Both the position numbers and the translations under genes were made by a program. A stretch of DNA of 64,000 bases from Burkholderia oklahomensis C6786 (GTDB lineage: Bacteria; Pseudomonadota; Gammaproteobacteria; Burkholderiales; Burkholderiaceae). Positions 9,242 through 18,618 of this stretch are shown in pieces. The DNA lies in the NCBI RefSeq assembly GCF_000959365.1, contig NZ_CP009555.1:2976001-3040000 (forward strand), written 5' to 3'. Each line of letters starts with the position of its first letter. Position 1 is the stretch's first letter. The notes under the pieces were generated by a model. The model saw nothing but the letters and a program-made list of their open reading frames with translations, was not told the DNA's origin and did not search any database.

Positions 9242-11253
9242 CAGTTGACCTCCAGTTCGACTTCCGCCGGCCGTGCCGGAATGCGCGTGCCGCCGCGCTT
9301 TTCTTCGATCTTGCGGACCGTTTCGGCCGGAATGTAATAGCCGTCGTTATCGCGCGCGCTGTACAGGATCACCGTCGCGACGATGCCGGCGAGCGCCGCG
9401 ATCGCGAGCCACCAGATGTGCCACACGAGCGCGAAGCCGAGGATCAGGCTGAGCGCGCCGATGACAAGGCCCGCACTCGTGTTCGACGGCATGTGGATGT
9501 CCTGATAGACGATCTTCTTGCCGGTGCCGAGACCGAGGCCGTGTTCCTTGCGGTACGCGAATTCGTCGAGCGCGTGCACGGTCGGGATCACCGCGAAGTT
9601 GTAGACGGGCGGCGGCGACGTCGTCGCCCATTCGAGCGTGCGGCCGTTCCACGGATCGCCCGTCGCGTCGCGGTATTCGGGCTGGTTGCGGTTGCGCACC
9701 GCGACCCACACCTGCGCGACCTGATGCAGCACGCCGACCGCGATCAACGCGACGCCGCATGCGGCGACGATGAGCCACGGATGCCACGCCGGATTGTCGT
9801 AATGGTTCAGACGCCGCGTCATCCCCATGAAGCCGAGCACGTAGAGCGGCACGAACGACACGTAGAAGCCGACGAACCAGCACCAGAACGCGCGCTTGCC
9901 GAGCTTCTCGTCGAGCTTGAAGCCGAACGCCTTCGGGAACCAGTAATGGAAGCCCGCGAAATAGCCGAACACGACGCCGCCGATGATCGCGTTATGGAAG
10001 TGCGCGATCAGGAACAGGCTGTTGTGCAGCACGAAGTCCGCGCCGGGAATCGCCATCATCACGCCCGTCATCCCGCCGAGCGTGAACGTCACCATGAAGC
10101 CGATCGTCCACAGCACGGGCGCGGTGAACTCGATGCGGCCGCGGTACATCGTGAACAGCCAGTTGAAGATCTTCACGCCGGTCGGAATCGCGATGACCAT
10201 CGTCATGATGCCGAAAAACGCGTTGACGTTCGCGCCCGAGCCCATCGTGAAGAAGTGGTGCAGCCACACGAGGAACGCGAGCACCATGATCACGCACGAC
10301 GCGTAGACCATCGTCTTGTAGCCGAAGAGCGGCTTCTTCGCGAACGTCGAGATCACTTCCGAGTAGATGCCGAACGCGGGCAGCACGAGGATGTACACCT
10401 CCGGATGGCCCCAGGCCCAGATCAGGTTCAGGTAGATCATCGCGTTGCCGCCGGCGTCGTTCGTGAAGAAGTGCATGCCGAGATAGCGGTCGAGGCCGAG
10501 GAGGGCGAGCGCGACGGTCAGGATCGGGAACGTCGCCATGATGAGGACGTTCGAGCAGAGCGCGGTCCACGTGAACACCGGCATCTTCATCAGCGTCATG
10601 CCGGGCGCGCGCATCCGGATGATCGTCACGAAGAAGTTGATCGCGGTGATCAGCGTGCCGACGCCGGATATCTGCAGCGCCCACAGATAGTAGTCGACGC
10701 CGACGCCCGGACTGAACTGCAGCTCCGACAGCGGCGGATACGCGAGCCAGCCCGTCTGCGCGAATTCGCCGACGACGAGCGAGACGTTCATCAGCAGCGC
10801 GGCGACGGCCGTCATCCAGAAGCTCAGTGAGTTGAGGAACGGGAACGCGACGTCGCGCGCGCCGATCTGCAGCGGCACGATCAGGTTGAAGAGGCCGACG
10901 AGCAGCGCCATCGCCATGAAGAAGATCATGATGACGCCGTGCGCGGTGAAGATCTGGTCGTAATGGTGCGGCGGCAGATAACCGGGACCGTTGTACGCGA
11001 ACGCGAGCTGCAGGCGCATCATCACGGCATCCGCGAAGCCGCGCAGCAGCATCAGCACCGCGACGACGAGATACATCACGCCGATCTTCTTGTGGTCGAC
11101 CGACGTGAGCCACTCGGTCCACAGCCATTTCCAGCGCTTCGTATAGGTCAGCGTGCCGACGACCGAGAGCGCGACGAGCGCCATGAGCGCGGCCGCGCCC
11201 ATGACGATCGGCTGATCGAACGGGATGGCCGAAAGCGTCAATTTACCGAACAT
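9241..11253 (-). CDS. cyoB: Cytochrome bo ubiquinol oxidase subunit I
   Basis: Catalytic subunit carrying low-spin haem b, high-spin haem o and CuB; it reduces O2 with quinol electrons and pumps protons. It has 670 residues and about 15 helices. The low-spin haem ligand is in FTAHGVIM, the CuB ligands and cross-linked Tyr in WGHPEVYIL and WLHHFFT, and the two haem ligands in [11 protein letters not shown]71 and D75 (RGFAD) and the H/Q pair in HHYDQ match residues of the E. coli quinol site. Starts 3 bp after cyoA. Confidence 0.98.
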   Translation of the reverse strand: MFGKLTLSAIPFDQPIVMGAAALMALVALSVVGTLTYTKRWKWLWTEWLTSVDHKKIGVMYLVVAVLMLLRGFADAVMMRLQLAFAYNGPGYLPPHHYDQIFTAHGVIMIFFMAMALLVGLFNLIVPLQIGARDVAFPFLNSLSFWMTAVAALLMNVSLVVGEFAQTGWLAYPPLSELQFSPGVGVDYYLWALQISGVGTLITAINFFVTIIRMRAPGMTLMKMPVFTWTALCSNVLIMATFPILTVALALLGLDRYLGMHFFTNDAGGNAMIYLNLIWAWGHPEVYILVLPAFGIYSEVISTFAKKPLFGYKTMVYASCVIMVLAFLVWLHHFFTMGSGANVNAFFGIMTMVIAIPTGVKIFNWLFTMYRGRIEFTAPVLWTIGFMVTFTLGGMTGVMMAIPGADFVLHNSLFLIAHFHNAIIGGVVFGYFAGFHYWFPKAFGFKLDEKLGKRAFWCWFVGFYVSFVPLYVLGFMGMTRRLNHYDNPAWHPWLIVAACGVALIAVGVLHQVAQVWVAVRNRNQPEYRDATGDPWNGRTLEWATTSPPPVYNFAVIPTVHALDEFAYRKEHGLGLGTGKKIVYQDIHMPSNTSAGLVIGALSLILGFALVWHIWWLAIAALAGIVATVILYSARDNDGYYIPAETVRKIEEKRGGTRIPARPAEVELEVN

Positions 11254-11256
11254 GCG

Positions 11257-12147
11257 TTACCCCTTCGTCCGACAAGCGGCGTCCGTCAGATCGAGGACGT
11301 GGCCGTTGTTGTATTTCGCGATGATGTTGTGAAAAAGGCGCGGGTCGACCGTCGAGTAGTAGCGCACCGGCTGTTTTTCGCTAGGCTGCGCGAGCCGGGC
11401 ATACGCGGTCATGTCGAGCCGCTCCGACGACGCGCGCACCTTCGCGACCCACGCGTCGAACGCGTCGCGCGGCGTCGCGAGCGTGCGGAACTTCATGTCG
11501 GAGAAGCCGCGGCCGCTGTAATTCGCGGAGATTCCGGCGAAGTCGCCCGGCTCGTCGGCGATCAGGTGCAGGCGCGTCTGCATGCCGGCCATCGCGTAGA
11601 CCTGCGTGCCGAGCTGCGGAATGAAGAACGAATTCATCACCGAATCGGACGTGATCCGGAAATTGATCGGCGTGCCGACCGGCACCGCAAGTTGGTTTAC
11701 CGAAGCAATGCCGAGGTCCGGATAGACGAACAGCCATTTCCAGTCGAGCGCGACGACCTCGACGTCGATCGGCTTCACCGACGATTCGAGCGGCCGATAC
11801 GGATCGAGCTCGTGCGTCGTCTTCCACGTGAGAATGCCGAGGAACAGGATGATCAGCGACGGGACGGTCCAGATGACGATCTCGATCGCGGTCGAGTGCG
11901 CCCACTTCGGCGCGTAGGTCGCGTTGCGGTTCGAGGCGCGGTAGCGCCATGCGAACAGCAGCGTCAGGAAGATCACCGGCACGACGACGATCAGCATCGC
12001 CCACGTCGACGTCGCGATCAGCGATTTCTCCGCGGCGCCGACCGCGCCTTTCGGATCGAGCACGTGCAGCTCGCTGCATCCGGAAAGACCTGCGACGAGT
12101 CCTAATCGCAAGATCGCGGACGTTCTACTCGTAATTCTTCGGACCAT
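11257..12147 (-). CDS. cyoA: Cytochrome bo ubiquinol oxidase subunit II (lipoprotein)
   Basis: Membrane-anchored subunit II, 296 residues from the ATG at 12147. That start gives a lipoprotein signal: MVRRITSRTSAILRLGLVAG, then LSGC with the lipidated Cys. Two helices follow (TWAMLIVVVPVIFLTLLFAW and a second near VIWTVPSLIILFLGILTW), then a cupredoxin-like periplasmic domain. The CuA ligands of cytochrome c oxidases are absent, as expected of quinol oxidases. An upstream in-frame ATG would add 47 unrelated residues and hide the signal peptide. First gene of cyoABCD. Confidence 0.95.
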   Translation of the reverse strand: MVRRITSRTSAILRLGLVAGLSGCSELHVLDPKGAVGAAEKSLIATSTWAMLIVVVPVIFLTLLFAWRYRASNRNATYAPKWAHSTAIEIVIWTVPSLIILFLGILTWKTTHELDPYRPLESSVKPIDVEVVALDWKWLFVYPDLGIASVNQLAVPVGTPINFRITSDSVMNSFFIPQLGTQVYAMAGMQTRLHLIADEPGDFAGISANYSGRGFSDMKFRTLATPRDAFDAWVAKVRASSERLDMTAYARLAQPSEKQPVRYYSTVDPRLFHNIIAKYNNGHVLDLTDAACRTKG

Positions 12148-12544
12148 TACATTCGCCTGAGTGTGTGATGAAGCGGGCTTGCGAGACGTCGAAACGCCAT
12201 CGTCGAACTTGATGCGACAACCAGTCGCTTTGGCGGCGGAATGTAGCGGAATTTCGCGCGGCTCATGTTGACGATTCGCAAACAACAAACGGGGCGAGGT
12301 CTTGATGTTTGTTCAGACGGACTCAACGCGTGGCGAAAAAGCGCGCATGAAAGGCGGCTCGAACGGAAAAAGCCGACGCGGCGCGCGCTCGCGCCGACCG
12401 CCGCAGACGGCCGCGCACGGCCCGAAAAGCTTGTGCTGAATCAACGGGAACGAAGATCGGCGAGCGAAAGGCCCGAGCGGCATGTACCTTCGAAGACGCG
12501 AGCCGTCAGGTCGCCCTCGAGTCACAAACCACTTCCGTTCTTCG
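12148..12544. other. Divergent promoter region cyoA / hemerythrin
   Basis: About 400 bp between the divergent cyoA and hemerythrin genes with no supported coding frame. An inverted repeat AACAAAC (12284-12290) and GTTTGTT (12307-12313) with a 16-bp spacer lies near the middle. I find no good NsrR or FNR dyad here. Upstream of the hemerythrin ATG no strong Shine-Dalgarno is visible. Confidence 0.4.
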
Positions 12545-12958
12545 ATGCAATATCTCTCACCCGAGCTGAAACTCGACGATCCGTTCGTCGACGCCGTTCA
12601 TACGGAATTCGTCCAGCTGCTCGATGCGGCCGCGCGTGCGGACGACGCGCATTTCCTGCAGGCGTTCGACGCCTGGGCCGATCACTGCCGGCAGCACTTC
12701 GAACGAGAAGAGCGCTGGATGGCGAGCACGAAATTCGGGCCGCAGTATTGCCATGCGGCCGATCACGACGAAGTGCTGAAGGTGGCGGCCGCGGTGCGCG
12801 AGAAGGTCGCGCGCGACGCGCAGTTCGAACTGGGCCGCCGGCTGCTGGTCGAGGTATCGGAATGGTTCGATCATCACGTCCGGACGATGGATTCGATGAT
12901 GGTCGCGCACCTGAAGATGCTCAATTTCGCGATGACGGACGAGCAGACCGAAGTCTGA
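12545..12958 (+). CDS. Bacteriohemerythrin-like protein
   Basis: A 137-residue single-domain hemerythrin, a four-helix bundle binding a di-iron site that can bind O2 or NO. Metal-ligand pattern: His in DAVHTEF, His and Glu in HCRQHFEREERWM, His in HAADHDEV, and His and Asp in WFDHHVRTMDSMM. I start at ATG 12545 (MQYLSPELKLDD); the frame is open 21 codons earlier without family similarity. It lies convergent with nsrR and next to the DUF2249 gene. Single-domain hemerythrins often accompany NO-stress genes, so a role in NO or O2 binding or iron delivery is likely but inferred. Confidence 0.88.
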   Translation: MQYLSPELKLDDPFVDAVHTEFVQLLDAAARADDAHFLQAFDAWADHCRQHFEREERWMASTKFGPQYCHAADHDEVLKVAAAVREKVARDAQFELGRRLLVEVSEWFDHHVRTMDSMMVAHLKMLNFAMTDEQTEV

Positions 12959-13104
12959 CGCGGCTCCGCCGATCGTGGAGCGGCGGTGCGAAGACGGCGA
13001 ACGGAGCAGGGCGCGGCTGCGGCTGGCTCAGTTGCGCAACGATCGGGCATCGCGTTCGTTCGAGCGCGATGCGTGTTGCACGTCCGCCTTCGAACATGCG
13101 AGCG

Positions 13105-13590
13105 TCATCGCGTTCGCGCGGCTCCCTTCGCCGGCATCGCGATCGCGAACTCATGCAGCTTTTCGGCCGCGCTCAATCCGTTCTTCGCCGGCGGACCGAC
13201 GAGATCGGCGAGCGTCGCGCCGTCCAGCTCCTTGAAGTACGCGCGCAGTGCGCTGTCGAGCAGCCGCTCGAGCCGGCATTTCGCCGCGAGCATGCAAGTG
13301 TTCGTGTGCCGGTCGAAGCACTCGACGAGACGAAAATCGGTTTCGGATGCGCGGATCACGTCTCCGATGCCGATGCGCCCGGGCGGCAGCGCAAGACGCA
13401 CGCCGCCGCCGCGACCGCGCGTCGTCTCGAGCGTGCCCTGGCGCGCGAGGCTGTTGACGATTTTCGTCAGGTGATTCTTGGACACGTTGTGGCGCTCGGC
13501 GAGTTCGGCGATCGTGATGAGTCGGTCCGGATTCGACGCGCAGTACATCAGCACGCGCAACGTGTAGTCCGTGTATTCAGAGAGTCGCAT
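13105..13590 (-). CDS. nsrR: NO-sensing Rrf2-family repressor NsrR
   Basis: Rrf2-type winged-helix repressor whose Fe-S cluster reacts with NO. It has 161 residues from the ATG at 13590; a TTG three codons earlier is possible. The N-terminus (MRLSEYTDYTLRVLMYCASN) and HTH (IAELAERHNVSKNHLTKIVNSL) closely resemble E. coli NsrR. The three cluster cysteines are about C91, C99 and C105 in VECFDRHTNTCMLAAKCRL, which separates it from IscR and CymR relatives. An NsrR-type dyad lies 52-74 bp upstream, consistent with autoregulation. Divergent from the DUF2249 gene. Confidence 0.93.
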   Translation of the reverse strand: MRLSEYTDYTLRVLMYCASNPDRLITIAELAERHNVSKNHLTKIVNSLARQGTLETTRGRGGGVRLALPPGRIGIGDVIRASETDFRLVECFDRHTNTCMLAAKCRLERLLDSALRAYFKELDGATLADLVGPPAKNGLSAAEKLHEFAIAMPAKGAARTR

Positions 13591-13641
13591 ACGTGGCAAA
13601 AAGAGGCATGTCTTATGTTGCTGTCGAGGAGGGGGCGATAT

Positions 13642-13664
13642 AACATGCTCAATACATGCACGTT
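13642..13664. promoter_or_regulatory. NsrR-type operator between nsrR and DUF2249 gene
   Basis: A 23-bp imperfect dyad, halves AACATGCTCAA and ACATGCACGTT around a single T. The outer arms extend to ATAACATGC and GCACGTTAT (13640-13666), pairing at 8 of 9 positions. It resembles the published NsrR pattern (AAGATGCATTT and its complement) and the other dyads in this window. It lies between two divergent genes, so it could control both. Confidence 0.75.
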
Positions 13665-13782
13665 ATATCGCTAACCGATGCATGTTGCAAGCCAGGTGAT
13701 CGCCGACGGCATTTCCCCGCAGGTGGCGAGCGTTCCACACCGGCCGCGCGCCGCATCTCTCTCCCTTTTCAAGAGCCATGTC

Positions 13783-14079
13783 ATGACCGAGCAGTACGCA
13801 TCCATCATCGACGTTCGCAGGATTCCTCATCACAAGCGCCACGCGCTGATCTTCGGCACCTTCGACGCATTGCCCGGCGGCGAAGCATTGCAGCTCATCA
13901 ACGATCACGATCCGAAGCCGCTTTATTACCAGCTCGAGGAGCGCGCGTCCGATTCGTTCGAATGGACCTATCTGGAGGCCGGGCCGTCGCAGTGGCGTGT
14001 GCAGATCGCGAAGCGCGACGGCGCATTCGGCCACGATGCGGGCGATAGCTGCTGCTCGGGCGGCGGCTGCGGCGGTTGA
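13783..14079 (+). CDS. DUF2249-domain protein with Cys-rich C-terminus
   Basis: A 98-residue cytosolic protein. Residues about 10-80 (IIDVRRIPHHKRHALIFGTF ... LPLYYQLEE-like segment, WTYLEAGPSQWRVQIAKR) fit the DUF2249 fold, which is often fused or linked to hemerythrin and NO-stress proteins. The last residues, DSCCSGGGCGG, are an unusual Cys/Gly tail that could bind metal or react with NO (inference). The ATG at 13783 is chosen because the preceding 35 in-frame codons show no similarity. Divergent from nsrR, sharing its NsrR operator. Function unknown. Confidence 0.82.
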   Translation: MTEQYASIIDVRRIPHHKRHALIFGTFDALPGGEALQLINDHDPKPLYYQLEERASDSFEWTYLEAGPSQWRVQIAKRDGAFGHDAGDSCCSGGGCGG

Positions 14080-14307
14080 GTCGCGTGATGCGGCGTCCGG
14101 CCTGCGTGTCGCGTCGCATCGCTGCGGCGAGCCGGGGCGGGCGTCGGTGTGTCGTGCGGCGCGTCATGCTCCCGCACGGACAAGCATCGTTTCTCCCGGC
14201 CTCGAAGCTGTCGAACCCGATCGAGAAAACGCCCGCGAGCGCGGGCGGCAAAGATGCGATCGATCGGCTTCAGCGTGTCGTCATTTCATTGCTACGGCGC
14301 TTTCGCG

Positions 14308-14853
14308 TCAGAGACCGAGCGTCAGCATCGCCGTCTCCGACATTCGCGAGCGATCCCACGGCGGATCGAACGCCATGTCGACGTTGACCTCGCCGACGAA
14401 CGGCAGCGCGAGCACCTTGTCGGCAACTTCGTCGGCGAGCGCTTCGCCCATTCCGCAGCCGGGCGCCGTCAACGTCATCCTGATCGACACGCGCAGCCGA
14501 TCGTGCTCGGCGGGCTCGATCGTGCACGCGTAGATGAGGCCGAGCTCGACGATGTCGACCGGAATCTCCGGGTCGTAGCAGGTCTTCAGCGTCTGCCAGA
14601 TGAACGCTTCGGCCTCGTCCGGCGAGACGTCGTCCGGCACGTCGATGGTCTCGGGCGGAACCCGGCCGATCGCGTCCGCATCCGCGCCGCGCAGCCGCAC
14701 CATCTGGCCGCCGACGACGAGCGTGAAGTTCGTGCCGAGCGCCTGCGTGACTTCGGCGATCGTGCCCGCCGGAATGTCGAGCGGCGCGCCGGACGGCACG
14801 CATTCGACCGCGACTGCTCGCTGCACGACGACAGTTTCTTTCGGTCGTCTCAT
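14308..14853 (-). CDS. sufT: Fe-S cluster maturation factor SufT (DUF59/MIP18 domain)
   Basis: Auxiliary factor in Fe-S protein maturation. It has 181 residues. The C-terminal half is a DUF59/MIP18 domain: AFIWQTLKTCYDPEIPVDIVELGLIY, then MTLTAPGCGMGEAL with the conserved Cys. The N-terminal about 80 residues are the SufT-specific part (DIPAGTIAEVTQALGTNFTLV). The ATG overlaps the sufU stop by 4 bp and follows a GGAG ribosome-binding site. Last gene of the suf operon. Confidence 0.93.
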   Translation of the reverse strand: MRRPKETVVVQRAVAVECVPSGAPLDIPAGTIAEVTQALGTNFTLVVGGQMVRLRGADADAIGRVPPETIDVPDDVSPDEAEAFIWQTLKTCYDPEIPVDIVELGLIYACTIEPAEHDRLRVSIRMTLTAPGCGMGEALADEVADKVLALPFVGEVNVDMAFDPPWDRSRMSETAMLTLGL

Positions 14854-15341
14854 GATGTTCTCGACTCCTGATCGAACGAAGCGGCCGCGGGCGTGTCGAG
14901 CGCGTGCGCGAGCGCATGCCAGCCGAGCAGCGCGCATTTGATGCGGCTCGGATAGCGCCGCACGGCGACGAGGCTCGCGAGCTTGCCGAGATACGCTTCG
15001 TCGGGCTCGGCCTGGCCCGTCAGCACCGCGCGGAATCGCTGCTGCAGCTGTCGCGCGGCTTCGACGTCGCGGCCGATCACGGCCTCCGTCATCATCGACG
15101 CGGACGCGATGCAGATCGCGCAGCCGTGGCCGTCGAAGCGGATGTCGCCGACCCGACCGCCTTCGATGCGCAACTGCACCTTCAGATCGTCGCCGCATTG
15201 CGGATTGTGCCCACGCGCTTCGTGCGTCGGATCGCCGAGCTTGCCGAAGTGACGCGGCGCGCGCTTGTGCTCGACGATGAGCTCCTGATAGAGCGTGCTT
15301 TGCGCGTCGGTGGGCGCAGCGAGGGAGGAAGTCGGATTCAT
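14850..15341 (-). CDS. sufU: SufU-type Fe-S scaffold / sulfur acceptor
   Basis: A 163-residue IscU-like protein. Conserved Cys are in GHNPQCGDDL, HGCAICIASASMMTE and SRIKCALLGWHAL, and there is an insertion between the second and third Cys typical of SufU. In Firmicutes SufU is a zinc-dependent sulfur transferase for SufS; here a similar role is inferred. Overlaps sufS and sufT by 4 bp each, so the three are translationally coupled. Confidence 0.93.
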   Translation of the reverse strand: MNPTSSLAAPTDAQSTLYQELIVEHKRAPRHFGKLGDPTHEARGHNPQCGDDLKVQLRIEGGRVGDIRFDGHGCAICIASASMMTEAVIGRDVEAARQLQQRFRAVLTGQAEPDEAYLGKLASLVAVRRYPSRIKCALLGWHALAHALDTPAAASFDQESRTS

Positions 15342-16576
15342 CGCAATACCTTCAGTGCTCGCGCGACGCCGGCCACGAGACGTTCGACCTCGTCGTGCGT
15401 GTTGTAGAGCGCGAACGACGCGCGCGTCGTCGGCCCGCAGCCGAGCCGCTCGAGAAGCGGCTGCGCACAGTGGTAGCCCGTGCGCACCGCGATGCCGCGC
15501 TCGTCGAGCAAGGTGCCGATGTCGTGCGGATGCGCGCCGTCGGCGGCGAACGACACGATCGCCGACGATGCGCGCTCGGCGAGCACGGTCACGCCGTCGA
15601 TCGCCGCGAGGCCCGCGGCCGCGTGATCGCGCAGCGCGCGCACGTGCGCGTCGATCGTCGCACGGCCGATTTCGTCGATGTAGTCGGCGGCCGCCGCCAT
15701 CCCGACGACGCCCGCGACATTCGGCGTGCCGCCTTCGAGCCGCGCCGGCAATGCGTCGAATGTCGCGTCCGCTTCGCTGACCCAGCTCACCATGTCGCCG
15801 CCGAAGCGCAGCGGGACGAGCCGCTCGAGCGCGTCACGGCGGCCGGCGAGCGCGCCCGTTCCCATCGGTCCGTACATCTTGTGGCCGGAGAACGCGACGA
15901 AGTCGCACGCGAGCGTCGACAGTTCCGGCACTTCGTGGCCGACCGCCTGCGCCGCGTCGAGCACCGTCAGCGCGCCCGCCGCGCGCGCGGCCGCGAGCAG
16001 CGCTTCGTACGGCGGCCGCTCGCCCGTCGCGTTCGAGCAGGCCGTTACCGCGAACACGCGGGTGCGCGGCGTCAGCAATCGTTCGAGGTCCTTCACATGC
16101 AGACGGCCTTGCGGATCGGGATGGAGGATCCGCAATCGCGCACCGCAGCGGCGCGCGGCCATTTGCCACGGCACGAGGTTCGCGTGGTGCTCGAGCGCGC
16201 TGACGACGATCTCGTCGCCTTCGCGCAGCACCGCGGGCGCGTGTCCCGGAAGCGACAGGCCTTGCGCGACGAGATTCAGCGCGTCGGTCGTGCCGGACGT
16301 GAAGACGAGCAGGTGATCGGCGCCTGCGCCGACGAAGCGCGTCAGCGTATCGCGCGCACGCTCGTACGCGTCGGTCGCGCGCTGGCTCAGCGTATGGACG
16401 CCGCGATGAATGTTCGCGCGATCGCACTCGTCGAAGCGGCGCATCGCGGCAAGGACGGACTGCGGCATCTGCGTCGTCGCCGCGTTGTCGAGATAGGCGA
16501 GCGGCACGCCGTTGATGCGCTGCGCGAGCGCCGGAAACGCGCTCGCCATCGCGGCGGAGCGCAGCGTGTCACCCAT
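15338..16576 (-). CDS. sufS: Cysteine desulfurase SufS
   Basis: PLP-dependent group II cysteine desulfurase, 412 residues, supplying sulfur for Fe-S assembly. The Schiff-base Lys is in VAFSGHKMYGPMGTG, the PLP-stacking His in EHHANLVPWQ, and the active-site Cys in RTGYHCAQPLLERLG, on the short loop of SufS-type enzymes. Overlaps sufD by 8 bp and sufU by 4 bp. Confidence 0.96.
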   Translation of the reverse strand: MGDTLRSAAMASAFPALAQRINGVPLAYLDNAATTQMPQSVLAAMRRFDECDRANIHRGVHTLSQRATDAYERARDTLTRFVGAGADHLLVFTSGTTDALNLVAQGLSLPGHAPAVLREGDEIVVSALEHHANLVPWQMAARRCGARLRILHPDPQGRLHVKDLERLLTPRTRVFAVTACSNATGERPPYEALLAAARAAGALTVLDAAQAVGHEVPELSTLACDFVAFSGHKMYGPMGTGALAGRRDALERLVPLRFGGDMVSWVSEADATFDALPARLEGGTPNVAGVVGMAAAADYIDEIGRATIDAHVRALRDHAAAGLAAIDGVTVLAERASSAIVSFAADGAHPHDIGTLLDERGIAVRTGYHCAQPLLERLGCGPTTRASFALYNTHDEVERLVAGVARALKVLR

Positions 16577-17813
16577 GACGGCTCTCCGGTTGTTCGGCGA
16601 GGTGCCGTGCGACTTCGCGTGCGAGCAGCGCGTCGCCGCCGAGCGTCTCCAGCATGCCGGGCGTGTCGATGCCGCGTGCGAGCGCCGCGTGCGCCATCCC
16701 GGTGACGATCATCGCCAGCGCGTCGCGCCGATCGAGACCGCGCTGGCAGGCGTAGAAGAGCGCGTCGTCGGGCAATGCGCCCCACGTCGCGCCGTGCGCC
16801 GCCTGCACGTCGTCGTGATGGATCTCGAGATGCGGTCGCAGCACGACGCGCGGCTCGCCGCTCGTCGGAATGCCGCTCAGACGCTGCCGAAGATCGGCGC
16901 CCGCCGCGCCCGCCGCGATCGACGAAAACGCGTTCGCGACGACCTGAGCATCGCCGCTCGCGAGCGCGAGCGTATCGATCGAGCTTTGCGTGTGCGCCGC
17001 GGCGTGCGCCGCGCGCACTTGCTGCTCGAGCTTCGCATGTGCCGATGCGAACAGCACGCCGGACGCGCGTGCGAGCGCGCGTTCGCCGCGCAGGTCGAGC
17101 ACGGTGCGCTGCAAGTGGTAGTCGCTGCCCGTGCCGAGCAGCGATTGCCGGTATTGCGCGTCGCGCTCGAGCCGCACGTGCACGTGATGCGCGATCCGGT
17201 CGTGCGTGCCGGGTGTCGCGATGCGCAGATGCTCGAGCGACGCGCCGGCGCCGAGCCGCACGTACGCATGCAGATTCTGCGTGACCGGGCGGCTCCGGCC
17301 CGCGAGATCGTGCCCGTGCGACTCGATCAGCACGCAGTGCGCGCCGGGCTGCACGTCGATGACGACGAGCGGCGCTTCGACGCTCGCATGCGGCTGCAGT
17401 CGAAGCTGCAGCATCGCGGGCGCGCGGCGCGTCGGGCCGCTGCCGATGCGCAGACGCAGGCCCGCTTCGCACAGCGCGCGATGCGCCCAGAAAAACGGTG
17501 CGGCGTCGTCGCCGGGTTGCGTCGGCAGATCCGCGAATAGCGCGGCGCGCTCGGCGGGATCGGCGGCGCTCAGCCAGCACGCATCGACATGCTCGAGCGA
17601 GCCGGAACCGACGGGCGCGAGCATCCAGCCGGCGCGCGCGGCGGGCAGGTCGATCGCGTGTGCGCCGCGAACGTCGTCGCCGAGCCACGCATCGGCCGCG
17701 GGCGGCGGCAGATGACGGAACGATTCGGCGCGGCGGGAGATCCAGCCGTGTTCCGCCAATTGGCGGCGGGCGGCGAGCCTTTCGGCGATCCTGTCGGTGT
17801 CTGTTGTCGTCAT
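16569..17813 (-). CDS. sufD: Fe-S assembly scaffold subunit SufD
   Basis: A 414-residue subunit of the SufBCD scaffold, with the beta-helix core region (LRPHLEIHHDDVQAAHGATWG) and the C-terminal helices (FYACQRGLDRRDALAMIVTGM). The His in DVQAAHGAT matches the conserved SufD cluster-site residue. The ATG at 17813 (MTTTDTDRIAERL) lies 4 bp after sufC. The upstream 21 in-frame codons lie inside sufC. Confidence 0.94.
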   Translation of the reverse strand: MTTTDTDRIAERLAARRQLAEHGWISRRAESFRHLPPPAADAWLGDDVRGAHAIDLPAARAGWMLAPVGSGSLEHVDACWLSAADPAERAALFADLPTQPGDDAAPFFWAHRALCEAGLRLRIGSGPTRRAPAMLQLRLQPHASVEAPLVVIDVQPGAHCVLIESHGHDLAGRSRPVTQNLHAYVRLGAGASLEHLRIATPGTHDRIAHHVHVRLERDAQYRQSLLGTGSDYHLQRTVLDLRGERALARASGVLFASAHAKLEQQVRAAHAAAHTQSSIDTLALASGDAQVVANAFSSIAAGAAGADLRQRLSGIPTSGEPRVVLRPHLEIHHDDVQAAHGATWGALPDDALFYACQRGLDRRDALAMIVTGMAHAALARGIDTPGMLETLGGDALLAREVARHLAEQPESRHG

Positions 17814-17817
17814 CGCG

Positions 17818-18588
17818 TCAGGCCTCCACGAGCGCGCCGGTGCGAGCGAAACCCTTTGCGGAGATCTCGCGCGCAAGGCCGAGATCGCCGGATTCGACGA
17901 TCCGACCGCGATCGAGCAGCAGCACGGCGTCGGGCGCGAGCGACTCGATCATCTGCAGGTAATGCGACACGATCACGAACGTGGTGCCTTGCTCGCGCAA
18001 CTGACCGATGAGATCGATCGCCGCGCGCACGCCGTCGACATCCATCCCCGAGTCGATCTCGTCGAGCATCGCGAGCCGCGGCCGCAGCAGCGCGAGCTGC
18101 AGCAGCTCGTTGCGCTTGCGCTCGCCGCCCGAGAAACCTTCGTTCATCGAACGATTGAGCATTGCCTCGGACAGGCCGATGCGCGCGGCGGCCGCGCGCG
18201 CGTCGCCGAGAAAATCGACCGCATCGAGCGCGCCATCGCCGCGCGCCTCGCGCACCGCGTTGAGCGCGGTACGGATGAAGTGACTGTTCCTTACGCCGGG
18301 AACGTCGGGCGGCGCCTGGAATGACAGGAACAGGCCGGCGCGCGCGCGGTCCTGCACGTTCATCGCGAGCAGATCCTGCCCGGCGAATCGCGCGCGGCCG
18401 TGCGCGACGCGATACGCCGGATGGCCCGCGAGCGTCATGCCGAGCGTGCTCTTGCCGCTGCCGTTCGCGCCCATCAGCACGACGAGCGTGCCCGCCGGCA
18501 CGTCGAGCGACACCGATTGCAGCACGCGGCGCTCGGCGACGTCGACGCTCAGGTCGAATACCTGCAGCAAGGGTTCGGATTGGCTCAT
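17818..18588 (-). CDS. sufC: Fe-S assembly ATPase SufC
   Basis: ABC-type ATPase of the SufBCD complex, 256 residues, cytosolic. Walker A is GANGSGKST, the signature region FSGGERKRNE, Walker B LRPRLAMLDEIDSGMD, and the switch His VIVSHY. The ATG at 18588 follows GAGGAAGAACC; an upstream ATG at 18609 would add seven residues without a better ribosome-binding site. Confidence 0.97.
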   Translation of the reverse strand: MSQSEPLLQVFDLSVDVAERRVLQSVSLDVPAGTLVVLMGANGSGKSTLGMTLAGHPAYRVAHGRARFAGQDLLAMNVQDRARAGLFLSFQAPPDVPGVRNSHFIRTALNAVREARGDGALDAVDFLGDARAAAARIGLSEAMLNRSMNEGFSGGERKRNELLQLALLRPRLAMLDEIDSGMDVDGVRAAIDLIGQLREQGTTFVIVSHYLQMIESLAPDAVLLLDRGRIVESGDLGLAREISAKGFARTGALVEA

Positions 18589-18618
18589 GGTTCTTCCTCG
18601 GTTCGTCACGTTTGGGGA

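Noticed and set aside
9205..10830. Long plus-strand frame of 541 codons opposite cyoB
   Set aside because: Composition is Arg/Asp/Glu/His-rich, the usual antisense shadow of a hydrophobic membrane protein gene.
12284..12313. AACAAAC/GTTTGTT repeat as an FNR or NsrR site for cyo or hemerythrin
   Set aside because: Neither consensus is met and the 16-bp spacer is unlike both. Kept only as an unexplained repeat.
12265..13674. A 469-codon plus-strand frame over hemerythrin and nsrR
   Set aside because: It overlaps two well-supported genes and has no family pattern or ribosome-binding site.
13671..13693. Second NsrR-like half-site (ATGCATGTT) near the DUF2249 promoter
   Set aside because: Only the right half matches; the left half shows no symmetry.
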